Source: Oscillospiraceae bacterium
GTDB lineage: Bacteria; Bacillota; Clostridia; Oscillospirales; Oscillospiraceae
Direction: 5' to 3'
NCBI GenBank assembly: GCA_017518225.1
Contig: JAFWVV010000067.1
Coordinates: 1-57,698, forward strand
DNA: 57,698 bases
Every line of letters starts with the position of its first letter. The stretch's first letter is position 1. The translations under genes were made by a program, and so were the position numbers. The notes beneath the pieces are model-generated. The model had not been told where the DNA came from and made no database searches. It worked only from the letters and a program-made list of their open reading frames with translations. Below are positions 7,593 through 16,464 of the stretch, piece by piece.

Positions 7593-8855
7593 TCATTCCA
7601 TCACCGGCAGGCCGCTGATGCGGCGGCGCAGCATGTCGAAAGCGACGTTGCCCGCCATGCGCCGGATGAAGCTGCGCGTGCGAAAAGCGCCCAGATGCAG
7701 CTCACGCACCCAGCTTTTTTCCGCCGCCGCAAGGCCGACAAACACCGTACCCACTTCGTTCACGCCGTCGCCGTCGGGCCCGGCCAGTCCCGTCACGCTG
7801 ATCGCGTAGTCCGCGCCGGTGAGCGCGCGGGCGCGCTCTGCCATTGCGCGGGCGACCGGCTCGCTCACCGCGCCGTATTTTTCGATCAGCGCCCTGTCCA
7901 CGCCCAGAACCCCGGCTTTTACCTCATTGGTATAGCTCACGACGCCGCCGAGGAAAAAGGCGCTCGCGCCGGGCAGCTCCGTAAAGCGGCGGGCGATGTC
8001 CCCGCCGGTGCAGCTCTCCGCCGTGGCAAAGGTCGCCGGGCTTTCCTTTAAAAGCGCCAGCAGCGCCTCCTCGAGGCTCTCCACGTCCTCGCCGTAAACG
8101 TAGTCCCCCAGCCTTTCGCGCACACGCGCCAGCACGGGGCGAAGCAGCGCCTCCGCCGCCTCTTCGCTCTCGGCCTCAGCCGTCAGCTGCAGCAGACAGT
8201 CGCACTCCTTGGCATAGGGCGCCATGCCGGGATTTTGCATGGCGTTCATTTCCTCGCGAAACATCTCGTCCACAGCGCTCTCGCCGAGGCCGAAGATGTT
8301 CAGCGAGTGGCTGACGATGCACGCCGGCGCCAGCTTTTTCAGCAGCGGCAGGCCATAGCGCTCGAACATCGGCAGACATTCCTTGGGCGGTCCCGGCAGC
8401 ATCAGCACGAGCTTTCCCTGCGCCTCAAAAGCACAGCCGGGCGCAGTGCCCCAGTCGTTGTGAAAAACCGTGCAGCCTGCCGGCAGCAGCGCCTGCGACT
8501 GGTTATTCGGCGTATAGGCGCTGCCGTAGCGGATGTACTCGTAGAGCCCCGCCGCCTCCGCTTCATTGCGCACGAGGGGCAGGGAAAAAGCCTCCGCCAG
8601 CACTTCTTTGGTCAGATCGTCGCAGGTCGGCCCGAGGCCGCCCGTGGTGATGATGATATCCGCGCGTCCCTTGGCAATCTCCACACTCTCGCGCAGGCGG
8701 CAGGGCTCATCGCCCACCACCGTGTGCCAGCGAACCTTGATCCCGGTCTGCGCCAAAAGCCGCGACAGATCGCGCGCATCGGTATTGGTCACGTGGCCGC
8801 GCAGCAGCTCGGTGCCGACGGAGAGGATCTCCGCGTCAAGCGTCTTCCTGTTCAT
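7593..8855 (-). CDS. cinA: CinA-family protein (nucleotide-pyrophosphatase-like and NMN amidohydrolase-like domains)
   Basis: A 420-residue two-domain protein. The N-terminal MoCF-like domain has 'AEILSVGTELLRGHVTNTD' and 'TTGGLGPTCDDLT'. The C-terminal domain has 'TAESCTGG' and 'ISVTGLAGPDG', typical of CinA/PncC enzymes that hydrolyse nicotinamide mononucleotide to NaMN in pyridine-nucleotide salvage. The start at 8855 (MNRKTLDAEILSVG) is chosen because it matches the family N-terminus and lies after AAAGGA. It overlaps the 3' end of thiI by 20 bases, implying coupled translation. Confidence 0.93.
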   Translation of the reverse strand: MNRKTLDAEILSVGTELLRGHVTNTDARDLSRLLAQTGIKVRWHTVVGDEPCRLRESVEIAKGRADIIITTGGLGPTCDDLTKEVLAEAFSLPLVRNEAEAAGLYEYIRYGSAYTPNNQSQALLPAGCTVFHNDWGTAPGCAFEAQGKLVLMLPGPPKECLPMFERYGLPLLKKLAPACIVSHSLNIFGLGESAVDEMFREEMNAMQNPGMAPYAKECDCLLQLTAEAESEEAAEALLRPVLARVRERLGDYVYGEDVESLEEALLALLKESPATFATAESCTGGDIARRFTELPGASAFFLGGVVSYTNEVKAGVLGVDRALIEKYGAVSEPVARAMAERARALTGADYAISVTGLAGPDGDGVNEVGTVFVGLAAAEKSWVRELHLGAFRTRSFIRRMAGNVAFDMLRRRISGLPVME

Positions 8856-10020
8856 CCAGTCGAATCCTTTCGATCCCTGCCAGCGCCTCGTCAACCAAAG
8901 CCGTCACATCCAGCGCCGCCTCGACCGCCTCAACCTCGCTGAGCTTCGGGCGTGTGCGCGGATGGCGCGGCGTAAAGACCGTGCAGCAGTCCTCATAGGG
9001 CAAAATGGAGGTGTCGAAGGTGCCGATGCGGCGCGCCCACTGGACGATCTCCTCCTTGTCCATGCCCACCAGCGGCTGCAGCGTCGGAAGTGGCGTCACC
9101 GCCTGCGTAGAGGCCATGGCTTCCATGGTCTGGCTGGCCACCTGGCCGAGGTTTTCGCCGGTGACGATGGCCTTGGCGCCGTTATCCTTTGCGATGCGCG
9201 TGGCAATGCGCATCATGAAGCGGCGCATAATCAGCGTAAAATACTCCTCCGGGCACTTATCCCGGATCTCCTCCTGAATATGTGTAAAGGGCACGACCTC
9301 CAGCGTCATACGCCCGCAGTAGGCCGTCAGCAGCCGCCCCAATTCCACGACCTTTTCCTTCGCCGCCTGTGAGGTGTAGGGGAAGGAGAAAAAGTGAATC
9401 GGAATCAGCCGCACGCCGCGGCGGGCAATCATGTAGGTAGACACCGGGCTGTCGATACCGCCCGACAGCAGCGTCACCGCCGTACCGTTGGAGCCGACGG
9501 GCATGCCGCCCGCGCCGTCCACGGGAGAAGCGTGCACGTAGGCCGCCAGATCGCGGATCTCGACGTGGACGGTCAGCTCCGGATCATGCACGTCCACGCG
9601 CGTGGCGGGATAGGCCTCCTGCAGCGCGCCGCCGATATACTGGCTGAGCTCGATGCTCGTCATCGGAAAGCTCTTGTCGCTGCGCTTGGACTCCACCTTG
9701 AAGCTCTTGGCCTGCAGCATCTCGTCCCGCAGATAGTCTACCGCCAGCGCCGCGATCGCGTCCTTGTCCTTGTCGCAGCCCGCCGCGCGCGAAAGCTTGA
9801 TGATGCCGAAGACCTGCCGCAGCGCCTCAAAGGCTGCGTCCATATCGGCGTTTTCCTCCTCGGCCTCGACGTAGATCGTCGATTGCAGGCAGTAGACCTT
9901 GAATTGTCCGATCGGCGCGAGGCGGCGGCGCATGTTGCCCATCAGCTTGTTTTCAAATATTTTGCGATTAAGCCCCTTGAGCACGATCTCGCCGAGCTTG
10001 CAGAGAATGATGTCGTTCAT
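8836..10020 (-). CDS. thiI: tRNA 4-thiouridine synthase ThiI
   Basis: A 394-residue protein with an N-terminal ferredoxin-like and THUMP region (~60-165) and a PP-loop ATP-pyrophosphatase 'SGGIDSP' at 186-192. It adenylates U8 of tRNA for sulfur transfer, and homologs can also serve thiazole synthesis. There is no rhodanese domain at the C-terminus, as usual in Firmicutes, where a dedicated cysteine desulfurase supplies sulfur directly. None is present in this window. It sits between a lipoprotein gene (19-bp gap) and cinA (20-bp overlap). Confidence 0.95.
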   Translation of the reverse strand: MNDIILCKLGEIVLKGLNRKIFENKLMGNMRRRLAPIGQFKVYCLQSTIYVEAEEENADMDAAFEALRQVFGIIKLSRAAGCDKDKDAIAALAVDYLRDEMLQAKSFKVESKRSDKSFPMTSIELSQYIGGALQEAYPATRVDVHDPELTVHVEIRDLAAYVHASPVDGAGGMPVGSNGTAVTLLSGGIDSPVSTYMIARRGVRLIPIHFFSFPYTSQAAKEKVVELGRLLTAYCGRMTLEVVPFTHIQEEIRDKCPEEYFTLIMRRFMMRIATRIAKDNGAKAIVTGENLGQVASQTMEAMASTQAVTPLPTLQPLVGMDKEEIVQWARRIGTFDTSILPYEDCCTVFTPRHPRTRPKLSEVEAVEAALDVTALVDEALAGIERIRLDEQEDA

Positions 10021-10038
10021 ATTCTTTTTCCTTTTTCT

Positions 10039-11016
10039 TTATTTCCACTCGATCGCGACGGGCAGACTTTCGCCCTCGCCGTCCGCCGACCGAAGCGCAA
10101 GCGATAGCGTCTGCTGACGCTTGCCCTCCACGATCAGAGGCACCCGGACGCTCCAGAGGCCGCTGGCGTCGGTTGGCAGCACGAATTTCTCCGAGCCGGG
10201 CGCGCAGTCGCCTTCCGCGATAAGCTTTTTCTCCCGGTCACCCGGATTTTCCATACAAAAACACAGCGTCAGCATCAGCATCTCGCCGCTGCCCTCAAGA
10301 CTCACGCCGTCATAGCGCAGCGTCGCGCCGTCCAGCGTCAGCAGCAGGTCGTCCGGGGCGCAGTCGGCGCGAACAAATTCCTCCGTCGAGCGGAAGGACG
10401 CCGCAACCGTGTCCATAAGCGCGCACAGATCGTCGATATGGTAGTCAAAGCAGGCGCCGTAGAGCATAACATAGTGCGTCTCGGTCTCCCAGACGAGCCA
10501 ATAGCGATAGGTGTCGTATTTCAGATGCCGCATGCAGAAGGCGCGGCGTCCATCGCCGACGACGGTGCTGTCCGCCGTCGCGCGCCATTTCTCAGTATCC
10601 AGCATGTCCTCCAGCCGCCGCGGGGCGTCCGGCGCGTCCTTTCTGAGACCGGAGATCATGATGCGGGCAAAGTAATCCTCCGGCTCAAAATGCAGCTTGC
10701 CGTCCTGCTCCCAGAAGCGGCAGCCCTCCGGGCAGACAAGGACGCCGTCAAAGCTCTCGCCGAAAATGGCAAAGGCGCCGTTTTCCGCCGTCTCCGTCAA
10801 GCTCTTTTGCAGCTCCAGCCGCAGCGATCCGGCAGCAGGCTCTTCGGCAGGCACAAGCCCATCCGCCACGGGCGTCTCCGTCGGTGCGGGCGTCTCTGTC
10901 GGCGTAGGCGTCTCCGTCGGCGCAGGCGTCTGCGTCGGCGGTGAAAACGCGGCGCAGGCGCCGAGTCCTCCCGCGACAAGCAGACAGAGCAGCGTAATCA
11001 CAAGCGTTTTTTTCAT
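10039..11016 (-). CDS. Lipoprotein with Thr/Pro linker
   Basis: A 325-residue predicted lipoprotein. The start at 11016 gives a signal peptide 'MKKTLVITLLCLLVAGGLGAC' ending in a lipobox (LGAC, cysteine ~21). It continues with a linker of PTETP/APTETP units (~27-50) very like the stalk of the surface protein at the left edge. The ~270-residue extracellular domain contains six or more cysteines and no motif I recognise. GAGAGG lies about nine bases before the ATG. The gene is embedded between comM and thiI, 30 bases after the comM stop, so it is probably cotranscribed with housekeeping genes. Confidence 0.8.
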   Translation of the reverse strand: MKKTLVITLLCLLVAGGLGACAAFSPPTQTPAPTETPTPTETPAPTETPVADGLVPAEEPAAGSLRLELQKSLTETAENGAFAIFGESFDGVLVCPEGCRFWEQDGKLHFEPEDYFARIMISGLRKDAPDAPRRLEDMLDTEKWRATADSTVVGDGRRAFCMRHLKYDTYRYWLVWETETHYVMLYGACFDYHIDDLCALMDTVAASFRSTEEFVRADCAPDDLLLTLDGATLRYDGVSLEGSGEMLMLTLCFCMENPGDREKKLIAEGDCAPGSEKFVLPTDASGLWSVRVPLIVEGKRQQTLSLALRSADGEGESLPVAIEWK

Positions 11017-11045
11017 GGTTTTCGTCCTCTCCCTCGGGTTTCGGA

Positions 11046-12563
11046 TCATTCTTTCGTAAACTCGTAGCTGCGGTACTGGATCGCCTCGGCGATATGCTCC
11101 GGTTCGATGCTCTCGCTGTCGGCAAGATCCGCAATCGTTCGCGCGACGCGCAAAATGCGGTCATAGCTGCGTGCGGACAGCCCCATCGCATCAAAGGCCT
11201 GACGCATCAGCTCCTCGCTCTCCGCGCCGAGGGCGCAGAAGCGGCGCATCTCCTTCACGCCGAGATGGGCGTTGCACATCCCCGCGTTCTCGCCAAAGCG
11301 GCGGCGCTGAAGCTCCCGCGCTTTATCCACTCGCGCCTTGATCGCCGCCGAGGATTCGGCCGGCGTTCGGCGGCGCAGCTCCTCGTAGTCGAGCGCCGGT
11401 ACCTCCACGATCAGGTCGATCCGGTCAAGCAGCGGCCCGGAGATGCGGCTGTGATAGCGGCGCACCTCGTTTTCTCCGCACTTGCAGCGCCCGGAGGGGT
11501 GTCCGTACCAGCCGCACTTGCAGGGATTCATCGCGCACACCAGCATAAATCGCGCCGGGAAGGTCTCCGTTCCGGCGACACGCGACACGGTCACCTCGCC
11601 GTCCTCCAGCGGCTGGCGCAGCACCTCCAGCGCCGCGCTGTTATACTCCGGCAGCTCGTCGAGAAAGAGCACGCCGTTGTGCGCGAGGCTGATCTCGCCG
11701 GGCTTCGGCACCGAGCCGCCGCCCGCCAGCGCGGTCGCCGACACGGTGTGGTGCGGCGCACGGAAGGGCCGCGTCGCGACGACGGGCATTTTCTTTCCGG
11801 TAAGTCCCGCGACGGAGAAAATCTCCGTGCAGGCGATGATCTCCTCGCGGCTCATGTCCGGCAGGATGCCGGGCAGACGCTTGGCCATCATACTTTTGCC
11901 CGCGCCCGGCGGGCCGATGATCAGAATATTATGTCCGCCGGCGGCGGCGATCTCCAGCGCGCGCTTGACATTCTCCTGCCCCTTGACGTCGGCAAAATCC
12001 GGCAGGGCGAGCTGCTCCGGCGTGAGCACCGGAGGCTCTGCAGGCGCGATGGATTTTTGTCCGCGCAGATGCGCAATCAGCTGTGCCACGTTCTCTACCG
12101 GATAGACGCTCAGCCCCTCGGCAAAGGCGGCCTCGGCGGCGTTTTCCGCCGGAACGAACAGGCGCTTGACGCCGTCCCTCTCCGCGGCGATTGCCATGGG
12201 CAGCGCGCCGCTGATCGGCCGCAGCTCACCCTTGAGCGACAGCTCGCCCAAAAAGGCGCAATCGCGCCCGGGCTCGTCCAGATCGCCGGAAGCGGCGAGG
12301 ATGCCGACGAGCATCGGCAGGTCGTAGAGCGTACCGATCTTTTTCTTGTCCGCCGGCGCAAGATTGACCGTGATGCGGCTGACCGGGAAGCGAAAGCCAT
12401 TGTTTTTGATCGCGGCGCGTACACGCTCGCGGGATTCTTTTACAGCCGCGTCCGGCAGACCGACCACGTCAAAGGCGGGCAAGCCGTTGGTGATATACAC
12501 CTCCAGCTCCACGCCGTAGCCGCCGACGCCGCTGATGCCAAAGCTTTTGACTCGGGAAAGCAT
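11046..12563 (-). CDS. comM: YifB/ComM-family Mg-chelatase-like AAA+ ATPase
   Basis: A 505-residue protein. The N-terminal ribosomal-S5-like/Lon-like domain ('SFGISGVGGYGVELEVYI', 'FDVVGLPDAAVKESRERV') is followed by an AAA+ core with Walker A 'GPPGAGKS' at ~217-224 and 'GVLFLDELPEY' Walker B. A cysteine cluster 'CNPCKCG...CKC' and the C-terminal Mg_chelatase_C domain ('RSYDRILRVARTIADL') complete the family layout. ComM-type helicases promote branch migration during natural transformation. Whether this host is competent cannot be told here. AAGGAGG precedes the start. Confidence 0.93.
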   Translation of the reverse strand: MLSRVKSFGISGVGGYGVELEVYITNGLPAFDVVGLPDAAVKESRERVRAAIKNNGFRFPVSRITVNLAPADKKKIGTLYDLPMLVGILAASGDLDEPGRDCAFLGELSLKGELRPISGALPMAIAAERDGVKRLFVPAENAAEAAFAEGLSVYPVENVAQLIAHLRGQKSIAPAEPPVLTPEQLALPDFADVKGQENVKRALEIAAAGGHNILIIGPPGAGKSMMAKRLPGILPDMSREEIIACTEIFSVAGLTGKKMPVVATRPFRAPHHTVSATALAGGGSVPKPGEISLAHNGVLFLDELPEYNSAALEVLRQPLEDGEVTVSRVAGTETFPARFMLVCAMNPCKCGWYGHPSGRCKCGENEVRRYHSRISGPLLDRIDLIVEVPALDYEELRRRTPAESSAAIKARVDKARELQRRRFGENAGMCNAHLGVKEMRRFCALGAESEELMRQAFDAMGLSARSYDRILRVARTIADLADSESIEPEHIAEAIQYRSYEFTKE

Positions 12564-12606
12564 GGCTCTTCCTCCTTAGGGCGAGTGATATCATCCTATG
12601 CAAAAG

Positions 12607-12635
12607 CGCAGGGGCGGCGGATGGCCGCCCCTGCG
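12607..12635 (-). terminator. aspS terminator
   Basis: Arms CGCAGGGGCGGC / GCCGCCCCTGCG (12607-12635), then leftward CTTTTGC. It lies 12 bases past the aspS stop and before the comM start, so comM may depend on read-through or its own promoter. Confidence 0.65.
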
Positions 12636-12647
12636 AAGTGCGTTCGA

Positions 12648-14426
12648 TTATTCTTCTTCCTGCGCCGTAATGGCGATGTGCAGCTCGTCGAGCTGCTTGC
12701 GCGTGACCGCCGAGGGCGCGTCCATCATCAGATCCTGCGCCCGCTGGTTCATCGGGAAGGTGATGACCTCGCGGATCGACTCCTCTCCGGTCAAAAGCAT
12801 GATCATGCGGTCGATGCCGGGCGCGGCGCCCGCATGCGGGGGCGCGCCGTAGCAGAAGGCGTTATACATGGCGGGGAACTTTTTCTTCACGTCCTCCTCG
12901 CCCAGACGCACCATCTCAAAGGCCTTGATCATGATCTCCGGATCGTGGTTTCGCACCGCACCGGAGGCGGTCTCGTAGCCGTTGCAGACAAGGTCGTACT
13001 GGTTGGCCATGATGCTCAGCGGATCGATCTCGCCGCGCTCGGCCTTTTCCATGGTCTCCAGCCCGCCGGAGGGCATGGAGAAGGGGTTGTGACAGAACTC
13101 CAGCTCGCCGCTCTCCTCGCCGATCTCATAGAGCGGGAAATCCACGATCCAGCAGAACTGATACTGTTCCTTGTCCATGTGCTCGGGGCACAGCTGCCCC
13201 AGCTTTGTGCGCAGCACACCAGCGGTCTTCTGCGCCACGGCGAGCTTGCCCGCGGCCAGCCCCACAAAGCAGCCGGGCTGCAGGCCCAGCGCCTCGATCA
13301 CCTGCTCCTTGACGGGCTGGATGAACTTGGCGATGCCGCCGACGATCTCGCCGTTTTCGTCCAGACGGAACCAGTAGCTCTTCTGTGCGGTCTGCACCTC
13401 GACGTCGGCGCAGAGCTTGTCGATCTGCTTGCGCGTGGCGTTGAAATTGCTGACAACGACAGCCTTGACGGTCTGCCCCGCAAAGGGCTCAAAGCCGATC
13501 TCCTGCAGCAGCGCGCTTGCGTCCTGAATCTCAAGGTCAATGCGCAGATCGGGCTTGTCGCTGCCGTAGCGCTCCATTGCCTCGCGATAGGGAATGCGGC
13601 GGAAGGGCGCCGGCGTGACGCGCTTGCCGTAAAGGCCGAAGTTTTCAAAGACCGGCACCAGCACCGTCTCCAACACCTGCAGCACGTCGTCCTGCCCGGC
13701 AAAGGCCATCTCCATGTCGAGCTGATAGAATTCGCCGGGCGTACGGTCGCCGCGGGCGTCCTCGTCGCGAAAACACGGCGCGATCTGGAAGTAGCGGTCA
13801 AAGCCGGAGGCCATCAGCAGCTGCTTGAATTGCTGCGGCGCCTGCGGCAGCGCATAGAACTTGCCGGGGTGCTTGCGCGCCGGCACCAGATAGTCGCGCG
13901 CACCCTCGGGCGAAGATGCGGTAAGAATCGGCGTCGTCATCTCCAAAAAGCCCCGCTCGGTCATGCGGCGGCGGATATCCGCAACCACGGCGCAGCGCAG
14001 AATGATGTTTTGCTTGACGGCCGGGTTTCTCAAATCGAGGTAACGGTACTTCAGGCGCGTGGCCTCGTCGGCCTCGCGGCTGCGGTTGATCTCAAAGGGC
14101 AGCTCGTTGTAGCGGCAGCGACCCAGCAGCTCGATCTTCTCCGGCACGATCTCGATCTCGCCGGTCGGGAGCTTGGGGTTTTTGCTGTCACGCTCGCGCA
14201 CCAGGCCTTCCACGGAGATTGTGGACTCCTTGTTGATGCCCTTGATGCGCTTCATCATCTCTTCATTTTCGATCACAACCTGGGTTGTGCCGTAAAAGTC
14301 GCGCAGGACGACAAAGGCGAAATTGCTGCCGACCTCTCGGACGTTTTCCATCCAGCCGACGATTTTGACCTTTTCTCCCGCGTTTTCGAGCCGCAGCTCG
14401 CCGCAGTTGTGGGTACGGTTCTGCAT
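12648..14426 (-). CDS. aspS: Aspartyl-tRNA synthetase
   Basis: A 592-residue class II synthetase of bacterial type: N-terminal OB anticodon domain ('HNCGELR...VKIVGWMENVREVG'), motif 2 region 'CFRDEDARGDRTPGEFYQLDMEM', the bacterial GAD insertion in the middle, and motif 3 'GAPPHAGAAPGIDRMIMLLTG'. The start at 14426 (MQNRTHNCGELR) has GAGAGG eight bases upstream and is preferred to an ATG eight codons earlier. It charges tRNA-Asp. A four-unit heptamer array lies between the hisS stop and this start. No T-box leader is visible. Confidence 0.96.
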   Translation of the reverse strand: MQNRTHNCGELRLENAGEKVKIVGWMENVREVGSNFAFVVLRDFYGTTQVVIENEEMMKRIKGINKESTISVEGLVRERDSKNPKLPTGEIEIVPEKIELLGRCRYNELPFEINRSREADEATRLKYRYLDLRNPAVKQNIILRCAVVADIRRRMTERGFLEMTTPILTASSPEGARDYLVPARKHPGKFYALPQAPQQFKQLLMASGFDRYFQIAPCFRDEDARGDRTPGEFYQLDMEMAFAGQDDVLQVLETVLVPVFENFGLYGKRVTPAPFRRIPYREAMERYGSDKPDLRIDLEIQDASALLQEIGFEPFAGQTVKAVVVSNFNATRKQIDKLCADVEVQTAQKSYWFRLDENGEIVGGIAKFIQPVKEQVIEALGLQPGCFVGLAAGKLAVAQKTAGVLRTKLGQLCPEHMDKEQYQFCWIVDFPLYEIGEESGELEFCHNPFSMPSGGLETMEKAERGEIDPLSIMANQYDLVCNGYETASGAVRNHDPEIMIKAFEMVRLGEEDVKKKFPAMYNAFCYGAPPHAGAAPGIDRMIMLLTGEESIREVITFPMNQRAQDLMMDAPSAVTRKQLDELHIAITAQEEE

Positions 14427-14476
14427 GATTTTTCCTCTCTTCATTTTCAAGTAAACGCTGACTCCATCGTTGTTTA

Positions 14477-14504
14477 CCTAATTCCTAATTCCGAACTCCG
14501 AATT
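14477..14504 (-). repeat. Four tandem degenerate heptamers between hisS and aspS
   Basis: Read leftward the units are AATTCGG, AGTTCGG, AATTAGG, AATTAGG. The first unit overlaps the hisS stop codon. Related arrays occur at 20616-20644 and 27234-27254, each also between two genes of one transcription unit. Confidence 0.75.
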
Positions 14505-15861
14505 ATTCTCCGATGACCGGCGCGGCGTTTTTCTCCGCCACCGCTGCGCGTACATGCGCGGCCGCCTCTTCGGGCGACAGGACAAGCTGCCCGCCGCTCG
14601 TCATGTCCTTGAGCGACACCTTGCCCTGCGCAAGCTCATCCTCGCCGATCAGCAGCACGAAGGGGATCTGCAGCTTGTCGGCATAGCTCATTTTCGCCTT
14701 GAACTTTTTCTGCTCGCTGTAGATCATCGCGCGAACGCCCTGCCGGCGCAGCGCCGTCGCCGCGGCGACTGCCGCGCCCATGTCCTCCGTCATCGGAATG
14801 ACGAGCGCGTCGCAGGGCGCGCTGATCGGCTCGTCGGATAAAAGCCCCTGCTCGTTGAGCACGTAAAAGAGCCTTGTCACGCCGATGGAGATGCCCACGC
14901 CGGGCAGCTGCCGGTCGATATAGTACTCCGCCAGATTGTCATAGCGCCCGCCGGAGCAGATCGAGCCGATCTCGGGGTGTTCGGTCATCGTCGTCTCATA
15001 CACGGTGCCCGTGTAGTAGTCCAGCCCGCGGGCAATGGTAAGGTCGATGGCAAAATTCTCCTCCGGCACACCGAAGGCCGCCAGATAGCGCGTCACCTCG
15101 CGCAGCTCGTCCAGTCCCCGGTTGAACAGCTCCTCGCCCATCGCGCGGTAGGCCTCCAGGCGCGAGAGCACGTAGTCGTTGCTGCCCTGAATCGCCATGA
15201 AGTCCAGCACGTTTTCGCTCTTGTCCGGCAGCATCTTCACTTCGTCGATCAGAAGCTGCTTGACCTTCTGCGTGCCGATCTTGTCGAGCTTGTCGACCGT
15301 GCGCATGATCTCGCCGGCCTTCTCGCTCATGCCGTTCATCGCGTAAAAGCCGTTGAGGAGCTTGCGGTTATTGACGCGGATCTTGAAATTTTTCAGCCCC
15401 AGCTTCGTAAAGCTGTGATAAATGATGGCGGGAATCTCCGCCTCGTTCATGATATCCAGCTTTCCATCGCCGATCACGTCGATGTCCGCCTGATAAAACT
15501 CGCGAAAGCGCCCGCGCTGCGCCCGTTCGCCGCGGTAGACCTTACCGATCTGGTAACGGCGGAAGGGGAAGCTCAAATTCGCGTAATTGGCGGCCACGTA
15601 CTTGGCCAGCGGCACGGTCAGATCAAAGCGCAGCGCAAGATCGCTGTCGCCCTTCTGAAAACGGTATATCTGCTTCTCGGTCTCGCCGCCGCCCTTGGCC
15701 AGCAGCACCTCCGCCGACTCGATGACGGGCGTGTCCAGCGGGGTAAAGCCATAGGCGGCGTAGCTCTCGCGCAGCACCTGCAGCATCCGCTCGAATTTCA
15801 TCTGATCCGCCGGCAGCAGCTCCATAAAGCCCGAGAGCGTCCGGGGTGTAATTTTTGCCAT
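14503..15861 (-). CDS. hisS: Histidyl-tRNA synthetase
   Basis: A 452-residue class II synthetase. Motif 1 region 'YGFTPLDTPVIES', 'LRFDLTVPLAKYVAAN', motif 2 'YRGERAQRGRFREFYQADIDVIG', the histidine-A motif 'ARGLDYYTGTVYE' and motif 3 'GVGISIGVTRLFYVL' are all visible, followed by an anticodon-binding domain. It charges tRNA-His. It is followed by aspS, the usual hisS-aspS pair of Firmicutes. The usual upstream T-box is absent: only 69 bases separate it from mgsA. Confidence 0.96.
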   Translation of the reverse strand: MAKITPRTLSGFMELLPADQMKFERMLQVLRESYAAYGFTPLDTPVIESAEVLLAKGGGETEKQIYRFQKGDSDLALRFDLTVPLAKYVAANYANLSFPFRRYQIGKVYRGERAQRGRFREFYQADIDVIGDGKLDIMNEAEIPAIIYHSFTKLGLKNFKIRVNNRKLLNGFYAMNGMSEKAGEIMRTVDKLDKIGTQKVKQLLIDEVKMLPDKSENVLDFMAIQGSNDYVLSRLEAYRAMGEELFNRGLDELREVTRYLAAFGVPEENFAIDLTIARGLDYYTGTVYETTMTEHPEIGSICSGGRYDNLAEYYIDRQLPGVGISIGVTRLFYVLNEQGLLSDEPISAPCDALVIPMTEDMGAAVAAATALRRQGVRAMIYSEQKKFKAKMSYADKLQIPFVLLIGEDELAQGKVSLKDMTSGGQLVLSPEEAAAHVRAAVAEKNAAPVIGE

Positions 15862-15930
15862 GGTTTTTCCATCCTTTCAAAGCAAAACACGGCGCAGCGG
15901 AGCCGGCCGTGTCTGGCTTCGCACAATCAT

Positions 15931-16338
15931 TCAGCGTTTATTTTTGGGGTTGACGATGTTTCTCCAGTCCAGATCGCCGCGGCGCAGCCCCTGTACCAGC
16001 ACCTCCGCCGTCGCGGCGTTGGTGGCAAAGGGAATCTGATAGTGGTCGCACAGGCGCTCAACCTTGGCGATGTCGTCAAAGCCGCGGGGGTTGTTCGGGT
16101 CGCAGAAAAACAGCACCAGATCGATCTCATTAAAGGAGATCCGGGAGGCAATCTGCTGCGCGCCGCCCTGGTCGGCATGCATATACAAGGTCACGGACAG
16201 ACCCGTCGCCTCGGTCACCAGCTTGCCGGTCACGTGGGTCGCACAGAGGGAATGCTCCGCTAAAATGCCGCAGTAGGCGATGCAAAACTGCACCATCAGT
16301 TCTTTTTTTCCGTCGTGTGCCATCAAGGCGATATTCAT
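15931..16338 (-). CDS. mgsA: Methylglyoxal synthase
   Basis: A 135-residue protein converting dihydroxyacetone phosphate to methylglyoxal and phosphate, a bypass of lower glycolysis under phosphate limitation. Motifs: 'IALMAHDGKKELMV', 'LCATHVTGKLV' (phosphate-binding), 'GGAQQIASRI', 'VLFFCDPNNPRGFDDI' with catalytic Asp. The start at 16338 has AAGGAAGG six bases upstream. It has its own promoter, and hisS follows 69 bases later on the same strand, so the two may be cotranscribed. Confidence 0.95.
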   Translation of the reverse strand: MNIALMAHDGKKELMVQFCIAYCGILAEHSLCATHVTGKLVTEATGLSVTLYMHADQGGAQQIASRISFNEIDLVLFFCDPNNPRGFDDIAKVERLCDHYQIPFATNAATAEVLVQGLRRGDLDWRNIVNPKNKR

Positions 16339-16408
16339 GCGCGCCTTCCTTTCCGCCGGCCGCTGTATCCGGCCCGCTTGCTGCAACAATCTTTTTCTTA
16401 TATGGTTA

Positions 16409-16437
16409 AGTATAAACAGGCTGAAAACAATATGCAA
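16409..16437 (-). promoter_or_regulatory. mgsA promoter
   Basis: Read leftward: TTGCAT (16432-16437), 17-bp spacer, TATACT (16409-16414). Confidence 0.65.
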
Positions 16438-16464
16438 TGAAAAATCCGCGTTGCGGGAAAAATT

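Noticed and set aside
11094-14516. A 1140-codon rightward frame opposite comM and aspS
   Set aside because: It has no domain pattern, is Arg/His/Leu-biased and lies antisense to two well-supported genes; GC-rich coding DNA often leaves the opposite strand open.
15862-15930. T-box leader for hisS/aspS
   Set aside because: The 69-bp gap is too short and no T-box motif or antiterminator was seen.
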